A stretch of DNA of 64,000 nucleotides from Actinomadura sp. NAK00032 (GCF_013364275.1 NZ_CP054932.1:5270001-5334000), one strand, 5' to 3'; shown: positions 26,200 to 34,737, counted from the first letter of the stretch. The notes: generated by a model not told the origin, from the sequence alone. Translations and numbers: made by a program.

Positions 26200-27755
26200 G
26201 GGCGGCCCCCGGCGGACTCGGCCGGACGCCCGGGCTCGTCGTCGTCCAGGACCTTGTCGATGTCGTGCATGTCGGGCATGGTGAGCCCCTTGGTGCCGTG
26301 CCGGATGAGCAGGTAGGCCAAGTACACCGCGCCGATGGCCGACATGACCGCGACGTAGCGCCAAGGCTCGGCGAAGGACGCGTCACGGAAGATCATCAGC
26401 TCGTAGACCAGCCAGCAGACGGCCACCACGAGCACCGGGACCTCCCAGCGGCCGAGCTGGAAGCCCTTGGACGGCGGCAGGTTGCGCCGCTTGGCCAGGT
26501 ACAGCGCCACCGTCGCCGCGTAGATGATCGCGGGCAGCAGGGTCGCCGCGGAGAACAGCGAGAACAGCGCCTGGGTGGACCGGGCGAACAGCGCGAGCAG
26601 GATCTGCGCGACCGCGAACATCAGCACGGCGGCGTTCAGCGGGGTGCCGGTCGAGGGGTTGATGCGGCGCAGCATCTGCCAGCCGGGGAAGCGCTTGTCG
26701 CGCGCCATCGCCCACACCAGCCGGGCCCCGCTCAGCAGGATGACCAGGCCGCAGGAGAAGATCGAGATGACGACGAGCACCAGCAGGCCCTTGCCCACGT
26801 AGGAGCCGAGCACGCGGGTGATGACGTCCGCGACCGGGGTGTCGGACTTCGCCAGCGCGGACGGGTTCTCCGCCAGCGCGGTCACCGCCACCAGGAACAG
26901 CATGCCGAGGATGCCCAGGCCGAGCACGGCCTGCGCCATCGCCTTCGGCACCACGCGCGCGGGGTTCTTGGTCTCCTCGGCGAGGTTCGCGGCCGACTCG
27001 AAGCCGACGATCGTGAACGCGCCGAGCAGGAAGCCGAGCGCCCACGGGCCCACCGAGGTCGCCCCGCCGAGGGAGTAGTAGCCCTCGCTCGGGACGTCGC
27101 CCTTGCTGAACAGGGTGCCGAAGTCGAGGTCGCCGGTGAAGGCGCCGACGGCGAACAGCAGCACGGTCAGCGAGACCATGCCGATCAGCTGGATGGTGAC
27201 CGCGACGGTGTTGACCCGCTGCGTGGCGCGGGTGGACAGCGCCACCAGGATCGCCTGGAGGAGCACCACCACGGCGGTGATGACCCAGGCGTTCTGGCTG
27301 GTGCCCTCGTACTGGAACAGCACCGGCAGGATCGTCGCGGCGATGGTGTAGTCGACCGCGCACACCACGACCGCGAGGAAGGTGAACGAGATCCAGCCCA
27401 TGATCCAGCCCAGCACCGGGTTGGCCAGGCGGGACGTCCACTGGTAGGCGTAGCCGCTGACCGGGATCCGGGCCGCGAGCGAGCCGAAGACGAGGGCCAC
27501 GCACAGCTGGCCGACCACGACGACCGGCCACGTCCAGATGCCCATCGGGCCGGAGCTCTGCAGCACCGAGCCGTAGGCGGTGAAGATCCCGGTCGCGATC
27601 GACACGAAGCCGAACGCCACCGCGAAGGAGGCGTACCAGCCCAGCTCGCGCTTGACCTCCTGCGCGTAGCCGAACTCCGAGAGGCCGTCACCGGACCCGC
27701 TCCCGGCCGGGGATCCCGGCGCCGCCGCGGGCGGCGGCATGGAAGAATCGGCCAT
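26196..27755 (-). CDS. APC family permease, 12 transmembrane segments
   Basis: 519 residues, ATG at 27755 behind AAGGAG. An N-terminal Pro/Gly-rich tail precedes about 12 hydrophobic segments. The first is preceded by EVKRELGWYASFAVAFGFVS, and a family-typical GFESAANLAEETKNPAR loop lies near 255. APC proteins normally carry amino acids, polyamines or related amines, so its place at the head of a polyol-kinase operon is unusual. It may import the operon's substrate, for example an amino alcohol or polyol. It is translationally coupled to the kinase. Confidence 0.9.
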   Translation of the reverse strand: MADSSMPPPAAAPGSPAGSGSGDGLSEFGYAQEVKRELGWYASFAVAFGFVSIATGIFTAYGSVLQSSGPMGIWTWPVVVVGQLCVALVFGSLAARIPVSGYAYQWTSRLANPVLGWIMGWISFTFLAVVVCAVDYTIAATILPVLFQYEGTSQNAWVITAVVVLLQAILVALSTRATQRVNTVAVTIQLIGMVSLTVLLFAVGAFTGDLDFGTLFSKGDVPSEGYYSLGGATSVGPWALGFLLGAFTIVGFESAANLAEETKNPARVVPKAMAQAVLGLGILGMLFLVAVTALAENPSALAKSDTPVADVITRVLGSYVGKGLLVLVVISIFSCGLVILLSGARLVWAMARDKRFPGWQMLRRINPSTGTPLNAAVLMFAVAQILLALFARSTQALFSLFSAATLLPAIIYAATVALYLAKRRNLPPSKGFQLGRWEVPVLVVAVCWLVYELMIFRDASFAEPWRYVAVMSAIGAVYLAYLLIRHGTKGLTMPDMHDIDKVLDDDEPGRPAESAGGRP

Positions 27756-27834
27756 TGATCGTCTCCTTGCACGTGTCATGAGGGTTGGGCGATCGGGCCG
27801 GGTGACGTGGCAGCGTCGCCCGGCCACCGTGAAC

Positions 27835-28605
27835 TCACCCGGCGGCCACGATGAGGCCGCCGGACTCCTCCAGGGCCTCGCGCAGCGCCGGTGGCGGCGT
27901 CGTGTCGGTGATCACTTCGTCGAACGCGTCCAGCCCGCACACGCGGTGCGCGGCGACGCGGCCGAGCTTGCGGGAGTCCGCGAGCACGTACGAGCGGACG
28001 GTGTTCGCGATCATCACGCGGCGGGTCGCGACCTCGTCCAGGTGGTAGTCGGTCAGCCCGGCCGCGGCGTCCACCCCGCCGGAGCCGAGGAAGGCGACGT
28101 CGGCGTTCAGGTCGGCGAAGAACCGCGCGGTGCCGGCGCCGGAGCAGGCGAGGTCGCCGGGCCGCAGCCGGCCGCCCGCCACCAGCACCTCGACCCGCGG
28201 CCTGCCGGCCAGCTCGGCGGCCGCCAGCAGCGAGCACGTCGCGACCACGCCGTGGTGGTCGGGCGGCAGCGCGCGGGCCACCTCCAGCGCGGTGGTGCCC
28301 ACGTCGATGATGACGGTCTGCCCCGGCCGCACGAGCGCCGCGGCGGCGCGGCCGATGGCCGCCTTGGCCTCCCGGTCGGCGCCGGCGCGCTCGGCGAACG
28401 GCGCCTCCTCCCCCGACGACCCGGCGGCCACGGTGGTCGCGCCGCCGTGCACCCGTACCAGCTCCCCGCGGCGCTCCAGCACCATCAGGTCGCGGCGGAC
28501 CGTCTCGGCCGACACCCCGAGCAGGACGGCGAGCTCCTCGGTCCGCACCACGGACCGGTCCCGGAGCGCCTCGCCGATCCGGCGGTGCCGCTCAGGCGCG
28601 AGCAC
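27835..28605 (-). CDS. DeoR family transcriptional regulator
   Basis: 256 residues from a GTG at 28605, the only plausible start in frame. The N-terminal DeoR helix-turn-helix is textbook (RHRRIGEALRD, then LAVLLGVSAETVRRDLMVLE and ELVRVHGGA, about 6-55). The C-terminal sugar-phosphate-binding domain contains VIIDVGTTALEVARAL and the later VLADSRKLG. Such proteins release DNA on binding a phosphorylated sugar or polyol. It lies 79 bp upstream of the permease on the same strand and its own promoter holds a 26-bp palindrome, so it probably represses the whole operon including itself. Confidence 0.92.
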   Translation of the reverse strand: MLAPERHRRIGEALRDRSVVRTEELAVLLGVSAETVRRDLMVLERRGELVRVHGGATTVAAGSSGEEAPFAERAGADREAKAAIGRAAAALVRPGQTVIIDVGTTALEVARALPPDHHGVVATCSLLAAAELAGRPRVEVLVAGGRLRPGDLACSGAGTARFFADLNADVAFLGSGGVDAAAGLTDYHLDEVATRRVMIANTVRSYVLADSRKLGRVAAHRVCGLDAFDEVITDTTPPPALREALEESGGLIVAAG

Positions 28606-28637
28606 GGCCGCTGCCCGACTTTGTGGAAGATTGACCG

Positions 28638-28663
28638 AACATATGGAGAATTCTGCATAAGTT
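28638..28663. promoter_or_regulatory. 26-bp DeoR operator palindrome
   Basis: AACATATG at the left, AGAATTCT in the centre and CATAAGTT at the right, with 22 of 26 bases symmetric. It is centred 45 bp upstream of the deoR start in an AT-rich patch. It is one of the cleanest operators in the window. Confidence 0.75.
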
Positions 28664-28727
28664 TGGATTTTTGTCAAGACATCCCAGGTCAGCGCCGCAG
28701 TACGACGCGTCCGGGGCGGCGCTCCGG

Positions 28728-29324
28728 CTAGCGGGGCGCGGCAGCACCGGAGGGTCCGGCCGCGGCCCAGGCCGCCTCGACCAACTGGAAGACCTCGTCG
28801 ACCGCGGCCTGCGGATCGGCCGCCTCGCGGGCCACGGAGAAGGCGGCGACCACGAACCGGGCGATCGCCCGGCAGGCCGTCGCGGACCGCGCCGGGCCGG
28901 CGTCGGCGGCGATGGCCGCCGCCAGCGACTCCGCATGGCGCAGCCGCATCGACTGCTCGTACTCCCGCAGCGCCGGGGACTCGTCGATCATGCGCCAGAC
29001 CGGGGCCGCCCCCTCCCCCGTGCAGTGCCGCACCAGGGCATGGATCTCGCGGCGCAGCGCGGGGATGAGCGGCTCGTGCGGCTCCCGGCCGGCGACCGCC
29101 CCCACGAGGCGCTGCTCGAAGTCGGCGTCCTGCTCGAACACCAGGGCCTCTTTGGAGGCGAAGTGGGCGAAGACCGTGGTGACGGCCACGTCCGCCTCGG
29201 CGGCCACGTCCCGGATGCCCACCGCGTCGTACCCGCGCTCGGCGAAGAGCCGCAGCGCGGTGTCGGCGATCTTCTGGCGGGTGGCGGCCTTCTTGCGCTC
29301 GCGGCGGCCGGGGGGCGCGGTCAT
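28728..29324 (-). CDS. TetR family transcriptional regulator
   Basis: 198 residues, ATG at 29324. The HTH is at about 15-60 (TRQKIADTALRLFAERGYDAVG, then DVAAEADVAVTTVFAHFASKEAL), followed by a helical ligand domain. It diverges from the quinone-oxidoreductase-like gene at 29394 across 69 bp containing an AACGGTT-N10-AACCGTT palindrome, so it probably represses both. Confidence 0.92.
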   Translation of the reverse strand: MTAPPGRRERKKAATRQKIADTALRLFAERGYDAVGIRDVAAEADVAVTTVFAHFASKEALVFEQDADFEQRLVGAVAGREPHEPLIPALRREIHALVRHCTGEGAAPVWRMIDESPALREYEQSMRLRHAESLAAAIAADAGPARSATACRAIARFVVAAFSVAREAADPQAAVDEVFQLVEAAWAAAGPSGAAAPR

Positions 29325-29352
29325 AGCTTGACACTATCAGGTACGAAACAAA

Positions 29353-29376
29353 AACGGTTTTGAAAAGCTAACCGTT
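29353..29376. promoter_or_regulatory. TetR operator AACGGTT-N10-AACCGTT
   Basis: Perfect 7-bp arms with a 10-nt AT-rich spacer, midway between divergent tetR and MDR genes. It lies 17 bp from the MDR start codon, a good place for repression. Confidence 0.65.
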
Positions 29377-29393
29377 AGCGCTATGTTCGCCGC

Positions 29394-30287
29394 ATGAAGA
29401 AGGTGAGCTACGCCGAGTTCGGCGGTCCGGATGTGCTGCGACTCATCGACGCGGAAGCCCCCCACGCGGGCCCCGGGCGGATACGCGTCGCCGTGCGAGC
29501 GGCGGGGGTGAACCCCGTCGACTGGAGGATCCGCGAAGGCCAGTTCCAGCAGGCCCGTCCGATCGCGCTGCCCGCCGGGGTCGGGCTGGACGCCGCCGGA
29601 GTGGTGGACGAGGTCGGCGAGGGCGTCGAAGGGGTCGAGCCCGGCGACCGCGTGTTCGGCGAGGGGTCGAGCACCTACGCCGAGTTCGCCGTGCTGTCGG
29701 ACTGGGCCCGCATGCCCGCGGGCCTGGACTTCGACGAGGCGGCCGGGTACCCCTCCGTGGTGGAGACCGCGCTGCGCGTCCTCCGCGAGGTCGGCGTGCG
29801 GCCCGGGCAGACGCTGCTGGTCAGCGGCGCGTCCGGCGGCGTCGGCTCGGCGGTGCTGCAGATCGCCCGCGACCGCGGCATCGCGGTGGTCGGCACGGCC
29901 GGGGCCGACAATCTGGACTACCTGCGGAGCCTGGGCGCCGCCGCAACGGCGTACGGCGCGGGCTGGGCGGAGCGGGTGCGGCGGCTCGGCCGCGTCGACG
30001 CGGCGCTCGACCTCGCCGGGTCCGGTGTGATCCGCGAACTCGTCGAGCTGACCGGCGATCCGGCGAAGGTGGTCTCCATCGCCGATCTCGACGCGCCCGC
30101 GTTCGGCGCCCGGTTCTCCGGCGCGGCCGGGAGCATGCGGGACGCGCTGGCCGAGGCCGTCGACCTCATCTCGCGGAGAAGGCTCCACATCCCGGTCGCG
30201 CGGTCGTACACGCTGGCCGAGGCCGCCGCCGCGCACGTCGACAGCCGGGCCGGCCACACGCGCGGGCGGCGCGTCATCGTCGTCTGA
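29394..30287 (+). CDS. Zinc-independent MDR/quinone oxidoreductase-like enzyme
   Basis: 297 residues from the ATG at 29394. The GroES-like N-terminal half (VSYAEFGGPDVLRLI, then AAGVNPVDWRIREGQ) leads to the NADPH-binding Rossmann motif LLVSGASGGVGSAVLQIA near 142-159. Zinc-binding cysteines are absent, as in QOR-type enzymes, which reduce quinones or enones with NADPH. It is shorter than the usual 310-330 residues but both domains look whole. A divergent TetR is the probable regulator, and a strong bidirectional hairpin follows. Confidence 0.9.
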   Translation: MKKVSYAEFGGPDVLRLIDAEAPHAGPGRIRVAVRAAGVNPVDWRIREGQFQQARPIALPAGVGLDAAGVVDEVGEGVEGVEPGDRVFGEGSSTYAEFAVLSDWARMPAGLDFDEAAGYPSVVETALRVLREVGVRPGQTLLVSGASGGVGSAVLQIARDRGIAVVGTAGADNLDYLRSLGAAATAYGAGWAERVRRLGRVDAALDLAGSGVIRELVELTGDPAKVVSIADLDAPAFGARFSGAAGSMRDALAEAVDLISRRRLHIPVARSYTLAEAAAAHVDSRAGHTRGRRVIVV

Positions 30288-30291
30288 AAGC

Positions 30292-30329
30292 GGGGCGGGC
30301 GCCGCGACCTCGGTCGCGGCGCCCGTCCC
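30292..30329. terminator. Bidirectional hairpin terminator
   Basis: A 17-bp stem with one G-T pair and a CTCG loop, in the 57-bp gap between the convergent MDR and old-yellow-enzyme genes. Confidence 0.7.
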
Positions 30330-30344
30330 GGTGTCCCCTCCGGC

Positions 30345-31508
30345 TCAGGCCAGCACGCAGTGGGTGCCGCTGAAGATGGTCGGCATGCACTTGTTGCAGT
30401 GGATGCACAGGGAGCGGGTGGCCGGCTCGGCCTGCATGCGGTTGAGCAGGTCGGGCTCGCGCAGCAGGGCGCGGGCCATCGCGACGAACTGGAAGCCCTC
30501 GGCCATCGCCAGGTCCATGGTCTCGCGCCGGGTGACGCCGCCCAGCAGGACCAGCGGCATCTTCAGCGCGGCGCGGAACTGGCGGGCGCTCTCCAGCAGG
30601 TACGCCTCCTCGTAGGGGTAGCTGCGGATGAACTTCCCGCCCACCAGCTGGACGCCCAGCCTCACCGGCTGGGGCATGGCGGCGGCGAACTCCCGCACCG
30701 GCGCGTCGCCCCGGAACAGGTACATCGGGTTGAGCAGGGAGCTGCCGGCGGTCAGCTCCAGGGCGTCCAGGCCGCCGTCCTGCTCCAGCCACTGCGCCAC
30801 CTGGAGGCTCTCGTCCAGCCAGAAGCCGCCGGGGACGCCGTCGTCCATGTTCAGCTTGGCCAGGACCGCGATGCGGTCCCCCACCGCGTCGCGGACGGCG
30901 CGGGCGATGCCGCGCACGACCTTGGCGCGGTTGGCCAGCGAGCCGCCGTACTCGTCGGTGCGCTTGTTGATCTTCGGGCTGAGGAACGAGCTGGCCAGGT
31001 AGTTGTGGCCGAAGTGGATCTCCACGGCGTCGAACCCGGCCTCGATCGCCAGCAGCGCCGCACCGGCGTGCGCCTTGGTGACCCGCTCGATGTCGTCCCG
31101 GGTCGCCGCGCGGGTCATCCGCAGCGACTGCGGGTTGAAGGCGCGGGACGGGCCGAGCGAGGGCAGCCCGTTGGACTTGCCGTTGGCGACCGGGCCCGCG
31201 TGCCCGATCTGCGCCGAGACCGCGGCGCCCTCGGCGTGCACGGCGTCGGTGAGGCGGCGCAGCCCGGGCAGCGCCTCGCGCCGCATCCAGATCTGGTCGC
31301 GCTCGGTACGGCCCTCGGGCGCCACGGCGCAGTAGGCGACCGTGGACATGCCGACGCCGCCGGCGGCGTGGCGGCGGTGGAACTCGATCAGCTCGTCGCC
31401 GGCCAGCGCGTCCTTGGTCACGCCCTCGAAGGTGGCGGCCTTGATGACGCGGTTGCGCAGTTCGAGGGGGCCGAGCTTGGCGGGTGCGAAGACGTCCGGA
31501 GTGGTCAT
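30345..31508 (-). CDS. NADH:flavin oxidoreductase, old yellow enzyme family
   Basis: 387 residues, ATG at 31508 behind TTGGAGAG. The FMN-binding TIM barrel is clear: FAPAKLGPLELRNRVIKAA at the start, FGHNYLASSFLSP near 163-175 and NKRTDEYGGSLANRAK near 177-192. The C-terminus keeps a cysteine cluster CIHCNKC with a further Cys nine residues on. That cluster recalls the [4Fe-4S] motif of 2,4-dienoyl-CoA reductases, yet the FAD and NAD domains of those enzymes are missing. It reduces activated double bonds with NAD(P)H. A divergent TetR at 31637 probably controls it through the CAATCA repeats. Confidence 0.92.
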   Translation of the reverse strand: MTTPDVFAPAKLGPLELRNRVIKAATFEGVTKDALAGDELIEFHRRHAAGGVGMSTVAYCAVAPEGRTERDQIWMRREALPGLRRLTDAVHAEGAAVSAQIGHAGPVANGKSNGLPSLGPSRAFNPQSLRMTRAATRDDIERVTKAHAGAALLAIEAGFDAVEIHFGHNYLASSFLSPKINKRTDEYGGSLANRAKVVRGIARAVRDAVGDRIAVLAKLNMDDGVPGGFWLDESLQVAQWLEQDGGLDALELTAGSSLLNPMYLFRGDAPVREFAAAMPQPVRLGVQLVGGKFIRSYPYEEAYLLESARQFRAALKMPLVLLGGVTRRETMDLAMAEGFQFVAMARALLREPDLLNRMQAEPATRSLCIHCNKCMPTIFSGTHCVLA

Positions 31509-31575
31509 GTGCTCTCCAAGGGGAAGCGGGTCGTGGCCGCGGGGTGGGAGCCGGGGGCGCGTCCGCTGCCGCGGT

Positions 31576-31603
31576 TTCAATCACCAGTCAATCACTGATT
31601 GAA
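31576..31603. promoter_or_regulatory. TetR operator with three TCAATCA elements
   Basis: An outer palindrome has TTCAATCA and TGATTGAA arms (31576-31603). A tight inner palindrome TCAATCA-C-TGATTGA (31588-31602) shares the right arm. Two overlapping dimer sites are possible, between the old yellow enzyme and its tetR. Confidence 0.7.
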
Positions 31604-31636
31604 GAGTGCTTGCGCAAGGTGTGGTGGAATGGCCGG

Positions 31637-32233
31637 ATGCCCGACGAGAGCGCGTCGACCCGGGAACGCCTGCTGTCCGCGGCCGAGCGGCTCTTCGCCG
31701 GCAAGGACCCCGACCAGGTCTCCCTCCGCCTGATCAACGCCGAGGCGGGCCTGAACCCCGCAGCGGTGCACTACCACTTCGGCTCGCGGGAGGGGCTCGT
31801 CACGGCCCTGCTGGAGCGCGAGCTGATCCCGCTCTGGGCCGACCGCCTGGCACCGGTCGTCGAGGCCTCGGAGCGGCCCGACGCGGGGCCGCTCCCGATC
31901 GCCGGCCTCGTCGCGGCGATCGTCGAGCCGTTCGAGGAGCTGATCCGCACCGAGAAGGGCCGGATGCTGTGCCGCCTGCTGGCCCGCACCGCCCTCCCCG
32001 ACGGGCGACTGCCGGTGTCCTCCCCCTGGTTCAGCCCGGCCCCCTTCGAGGTCATGCTCTCCCGCGCCATGCCCGAACTGCCCGTCCGCGAGATCTCCGA
32101 GCGCTGGCGCCTTGCCTTCACCCTGCTGCTGGAGATCTACGGCCGCGCCGCCGCCGACGGCCGGTCCCCCGTCCGCCCGGAGGCCCTCGTCTCCTTCCTC
32201 ACCGCAGGGCTGACCGCCCCCGCCCGCGGCTGA
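31637..32233 (+). CDS. TetR family transcriptional regulator
   Basis: 198 residues from the ATG at 31637, with only weak ribosome-site complementarity. The HTH runs over about 6-52 (TRERLLSAAERLFAG, then RLINAEAGLNPAAVHYHFGSREGL). The C-terminal helices are ordinary. It is divergent from the NADH:flavin oxidoreductase, which is its likely target via the palindromes at 31576-31603. Confidence 0.9.
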   Translation: MPDESASTRERLLSAAERLFAGKDPDQVSLRLINAEAGLNPAAVHYHFGSREGLVTALLERELIPLWADRLAPVVEASERPDAGPLPIAGLVAAIVEPFEELIRTEKGRMLCRLLARTALPDGRLPVSSPWFSPAPFEVMLSRAMPELPVREISERWRLAFTLLLEIYGRAAADGRSPVRPEALVSFLTAGLTAPARG

Positions 32234-32328
32234 CCGCGAGGGCTGCCGCGAGATCCGGAGGCGGTCTCCCCTCCGGCGGCCCGTTCTTCTCTACGATGCA
32301 CGGAATCGCCCTTCCTGGGGAGGCCCGC

Positions 32329-34242
32329 ATGGATTCCGCGTCTCCGGTGGCGGCCGCTCGCTGGGCCCGCGTGGTCGCGGTCGGGGTGAGCTGCGGTTTC
32401 GCCTTCGGCGGCTACGTCGGGATCATCAACGCCGAGCACGATGGCAAGCCGGTGGCGGCCGCCCTGCTCACCGCGCTGGTGCTCCTGCACCTGCGCAACT
32501 GCATCCGCTGGTCGGACGACGACCGGGCGCGGGGCCGGCAGTCGATGCTGGGAGTCCAGGCGGTCCTCACCGCCGCGGGCATGGTCTGGTACGCCTCCAC
32601 CTGGTACGGCAACTCCGGGTTCCTGGCGGCGGCGTTCCTGCTGCTCGTCCGCCGGCGGTGGGCGGCGTGGGGCGGCTTCGCGCTGGTGATCGCCGCGCAG
32701 TTCGCCGCCGCGCTGCCGGTGCGGCCGACGGTCGCCGAGGCGGCCTACCTCGCGGTCGGGCACGCGGCCTTCGTCGGCATCGCGCTGTACGGGGTCGCCC
32801 GGCTCGCCGACCTGATCACCGACATGCGGCGGACCAGGGACGCGCTCGCGCTGGCCCAGGTCTCGCGCGAGCGGCTGGTCTTCGCGCGGCAGCTCAACGA
32901 ACGCGTGGGCGTGAGCCTCGAACGGGTCGTCCGGGACGGGGACGCGGCGGACCCGCCGGCGGTGAGGCGGCGGCTCGACGTGGCGCGGGCGGCGCTGAAC
33001 GAGACGCGGTCGGTGGCGCACGGGTACGGGCGCGAGCACCTCGCCGGCCCACCCGTCGCGGACGACCTGACGGCCACCGCGGCGGCGGTCCTCGGCGCGG
33101 CGACCATCTGCCTCATGATCGTGCCCACCGAGCTGCGGCAGTTCCTCCGCGTCGACCTGAGCGCCCTCGAAACGGCGGTGTTCTGCACGGCGCTCGCCGC
33201 GTTCGTCCTGCTGTTCCTGCGCGCCTGCGCCCCCACGCGCCGTCCGCCGTGGACGCTGGTCGTCTTCGTCCCCGCCCTGGGCCCGCTGCTCCTGTTCGAC
33301 CTGTCGGTGTGGCACGTGGTCCTCTTCCTGCCGGGCCTCGTGCTGGTCGTGGTGCGCGGGTGGGCGCGCTGGGTCGTGGCGGTCCCGCTGATCTGCCTGG
33401 ACCCGCTGCTGGTGATCTGGGACGCGCAGCTCGGCGACCCGACGCCGCTGGGCATGGCCTACGAGATCGTGTGGTCCGGCGAGCGGGCGCTGCTGGTGTG
33501 CGGGCTGGTCCGGATGGGCGAGCTGGCCCTGCGGGTCAAGGAGGCGCGGGCGGAACTGGCCCGGGCGGCGGTGGCCCGCGAGCGGCTCCGGTTCGCGACC
33601 GACCTGCACGATCTGCTCGGACTCGGGCTGTCGGTGGTCGTCCTCAAGAGCGAGCTGGCACTGCGGCTGCTGGACAGGGATCCCGACCGGGCCCGCGCCG
33701 AGCTGTCGGAGGGCCTGGCGGCGGCCCGCCGGGCCCTGGCGGACATGGAGGACGTCGTGGCCGGGCGCGGTGAGATCGCGCTCGTGGCGGAGGCCGAGTC
33801 GACGCGCGCGGCGCTCACGGCCGCGGGGATCGAGGTGTCCGGGACGCTCCAGCCGGTGCCGCTGCCGGCGGAGACCGACGCGCTCCTCGCCACCGTCCTG
33901 CGCGAAGGGGTCACCAACGTGCTGCGGCACAGCGACGCCGACCGGTGCGAGCTGACCGTCGAGCCGGTCGCGGAGCACGTCCGGTTGCGCCTGGTCAACG
34001 ACGGTGTCGCCGACCGCGTCGGCGCGCCGGGCGTGGGGCTGCGGAACCTGGCGCGCAGGGTGCGGGAGCTGGGCGGGACGCTGACCGCCGGCGGGGACGG
34101 GGACGGCTTCCGGCTCGTGGTGGAGGTGCCGCTACAGCCAGCCCTGATCGGTCGCGATGCGGATCGCGTCGATGCGGTTCCTGGCGTCGAGCTTCAGGAC
34201 GGCCGACGACAGGTAGTTGCGGACGGTGCCCCGGCTCAGTGA
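32329..34242 (+). CDS. Membrane sensor histidine kinase (NarL-type) with internal degenerate duplicate
   Basis: 637 residues from the ATG at 32329 behind GGGGAGG. The layout is membrane helices (about 10-160), a HisKA_3-like segment without histidine (ERLVFARQLNERVG, Asn190), a second set of helices (about 250-395), and a true HisKA_3 H-box (ERLRFATDLHDLLG, His427). A HATPase_c domain follows with N-box EGVTNVLRHSD (Asn530) and G-box GVGLRNLARRV. The two H-box regions align closely, so the first half looks like an inactive copy of the second. The gene converges on, and overlaps by 111 bp, the response regulator. The last 33 or so residues lie beyond the usual kinase end. Confidence 0.93.
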   Translation: MDSASPVAAARWARVVAVGVSCGFAFGGYVGIINAEHDGKPVAAALLTALVLLHLRNCIRWSDDDRARGRQSMLGVQAVLTAAGMVWYASTWYGNSGFLAAAFLLLVRRRWAAWGGFALVIAAQFAAALPVRPTVAEAAYLAVGHAAFVGIALYGVARLADLITDMRRTRDALALAQVSRERLVFARQLNERVGVSLERVVRDGDAADPPAVRRRLDVARAALNETRSVAHGYGREHLAGPPVADDLTATAAAVLGAATICLMIVPTELRQFLRVDLSALETAVFCTALAAFVLLFLRACAPTRRPPWTLVVFVPALGPLLLFDLSVWHVVLFLPGLVLVVVRGWARWVVAVPLICLDPLLVIWDAQLGDPTPLGMAYEIVWSGERALLVCGLVRMGELALRVKEARAELARAAVARERLRFATDLHDLLGLGLSVVVLKSELALRLLDRDPDRARAELSEGLAAARRALADMEDVVAGRGEIALVAEAESTRAALTAAGIEVSGTLQPVPLPAETDALLATVLREGVTNVLRHSDADRCELTVEPVAEHVRLRLVNDGVADRVGAPGVGLRNLARRVRELGGTLTAGGDGDGFRLVVEVPLQPALIGRDADRVDAVPGVELQDGRRQVVADGAPAQ

Positions 34243-34737
34243 GAGCGACCGGGCGATGTCGCCGGCCTCCGCACCGGTCGCCGACAGCCGGAGCACGTCG
34301 GCCTCCCGCGCGGTGAGCGGGCTGTCCGACCGTTCGAGCTCGGCGAGGGCCAGCTGGGGATCGACGACCCGCTCCCCCGCGACGGCCTTGCGGATCGCGT
34401 CGATGAGGTCGTCGGCCGGGGCGTGCTTGAGCAGGAACGCCGAGATCCCCGCGGCCAGCCCCCGGCGCAGGTATCCCGGTTTGCCCAGGCCCGTCAGGAC
34501 GACCGTCCGGCAGGCCGGGAGCTTCACGCGGAGTTCGGCGGCGGCGTCCAGGCCGTCCATGCCGGGCAGGTCGATGTCGAGCACGGCCACGTCGGGGCGG
34601 GTCCGGACGGCCGTGTCGACGATCTCGTCGCCGCGCTCGACCATGGCCACCACCTCGATGTCGTCCTCGAGCCCGAGGACGGTCGTCAGCGTCTCCCGCA
34701 GGATCCGGACGTCCTCGGCGACCATCACACGGATCAT
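34132..34737 (-). CDS. NarL/LuxR family response regulator
   Basis: 201 residues from the ATG at 34737. The receiver domain carries the acidic pair at Glu8/Asp9 and phospho-acceptor Asp54 in VLDIDLPGMDG. The conserved Thr is in VVLTGLGKPG and the Lys in FLLKHAP. The LuxR HTH fills about 140-195 (SPLTAREADVLRLSATGAE, then RSLSLSRGTVRNYL). It is the obvious partner of the convergent histidine kinase, though two-component pairs usually run in the same direction. Its 3-prime end overlaps the kinase gene. Confidence 0.94.
   Translation of the reverse strand: MIRVMVAEDVRILRETLTTVLGLEDDIEVVAMVERGDEIVDTAVRTRPDVAVLDIDLPGMDGLDAAAELRVKLPACRTVVLTGLGKPGYLRRGLAAGISAFLLKHAPADDLIDAIRKAVAGERVVDPQLALAELERSDSPLTAREADVLRLSATGAEAGDIARSLSLSRGTVRNYLSSAVLKLDARNRIDAIRIATDQGWL

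Noticed and set aside
30345..31508. 2,4-dienoyl-CoA reductase
   Set aside because: The protein is 387 residues and has no FAD or NADPH domain after the barrel, so only the old-yellow-enzyme part is supported.
34132..34242. Frameshift or assembly error creating the kinase/regulator overlap
   Set aside because: Both genes are uninterrupted and the regulator C-terminus is normal. The kinase simply lacks a stop at the usual point, so the overlap looks genuine.
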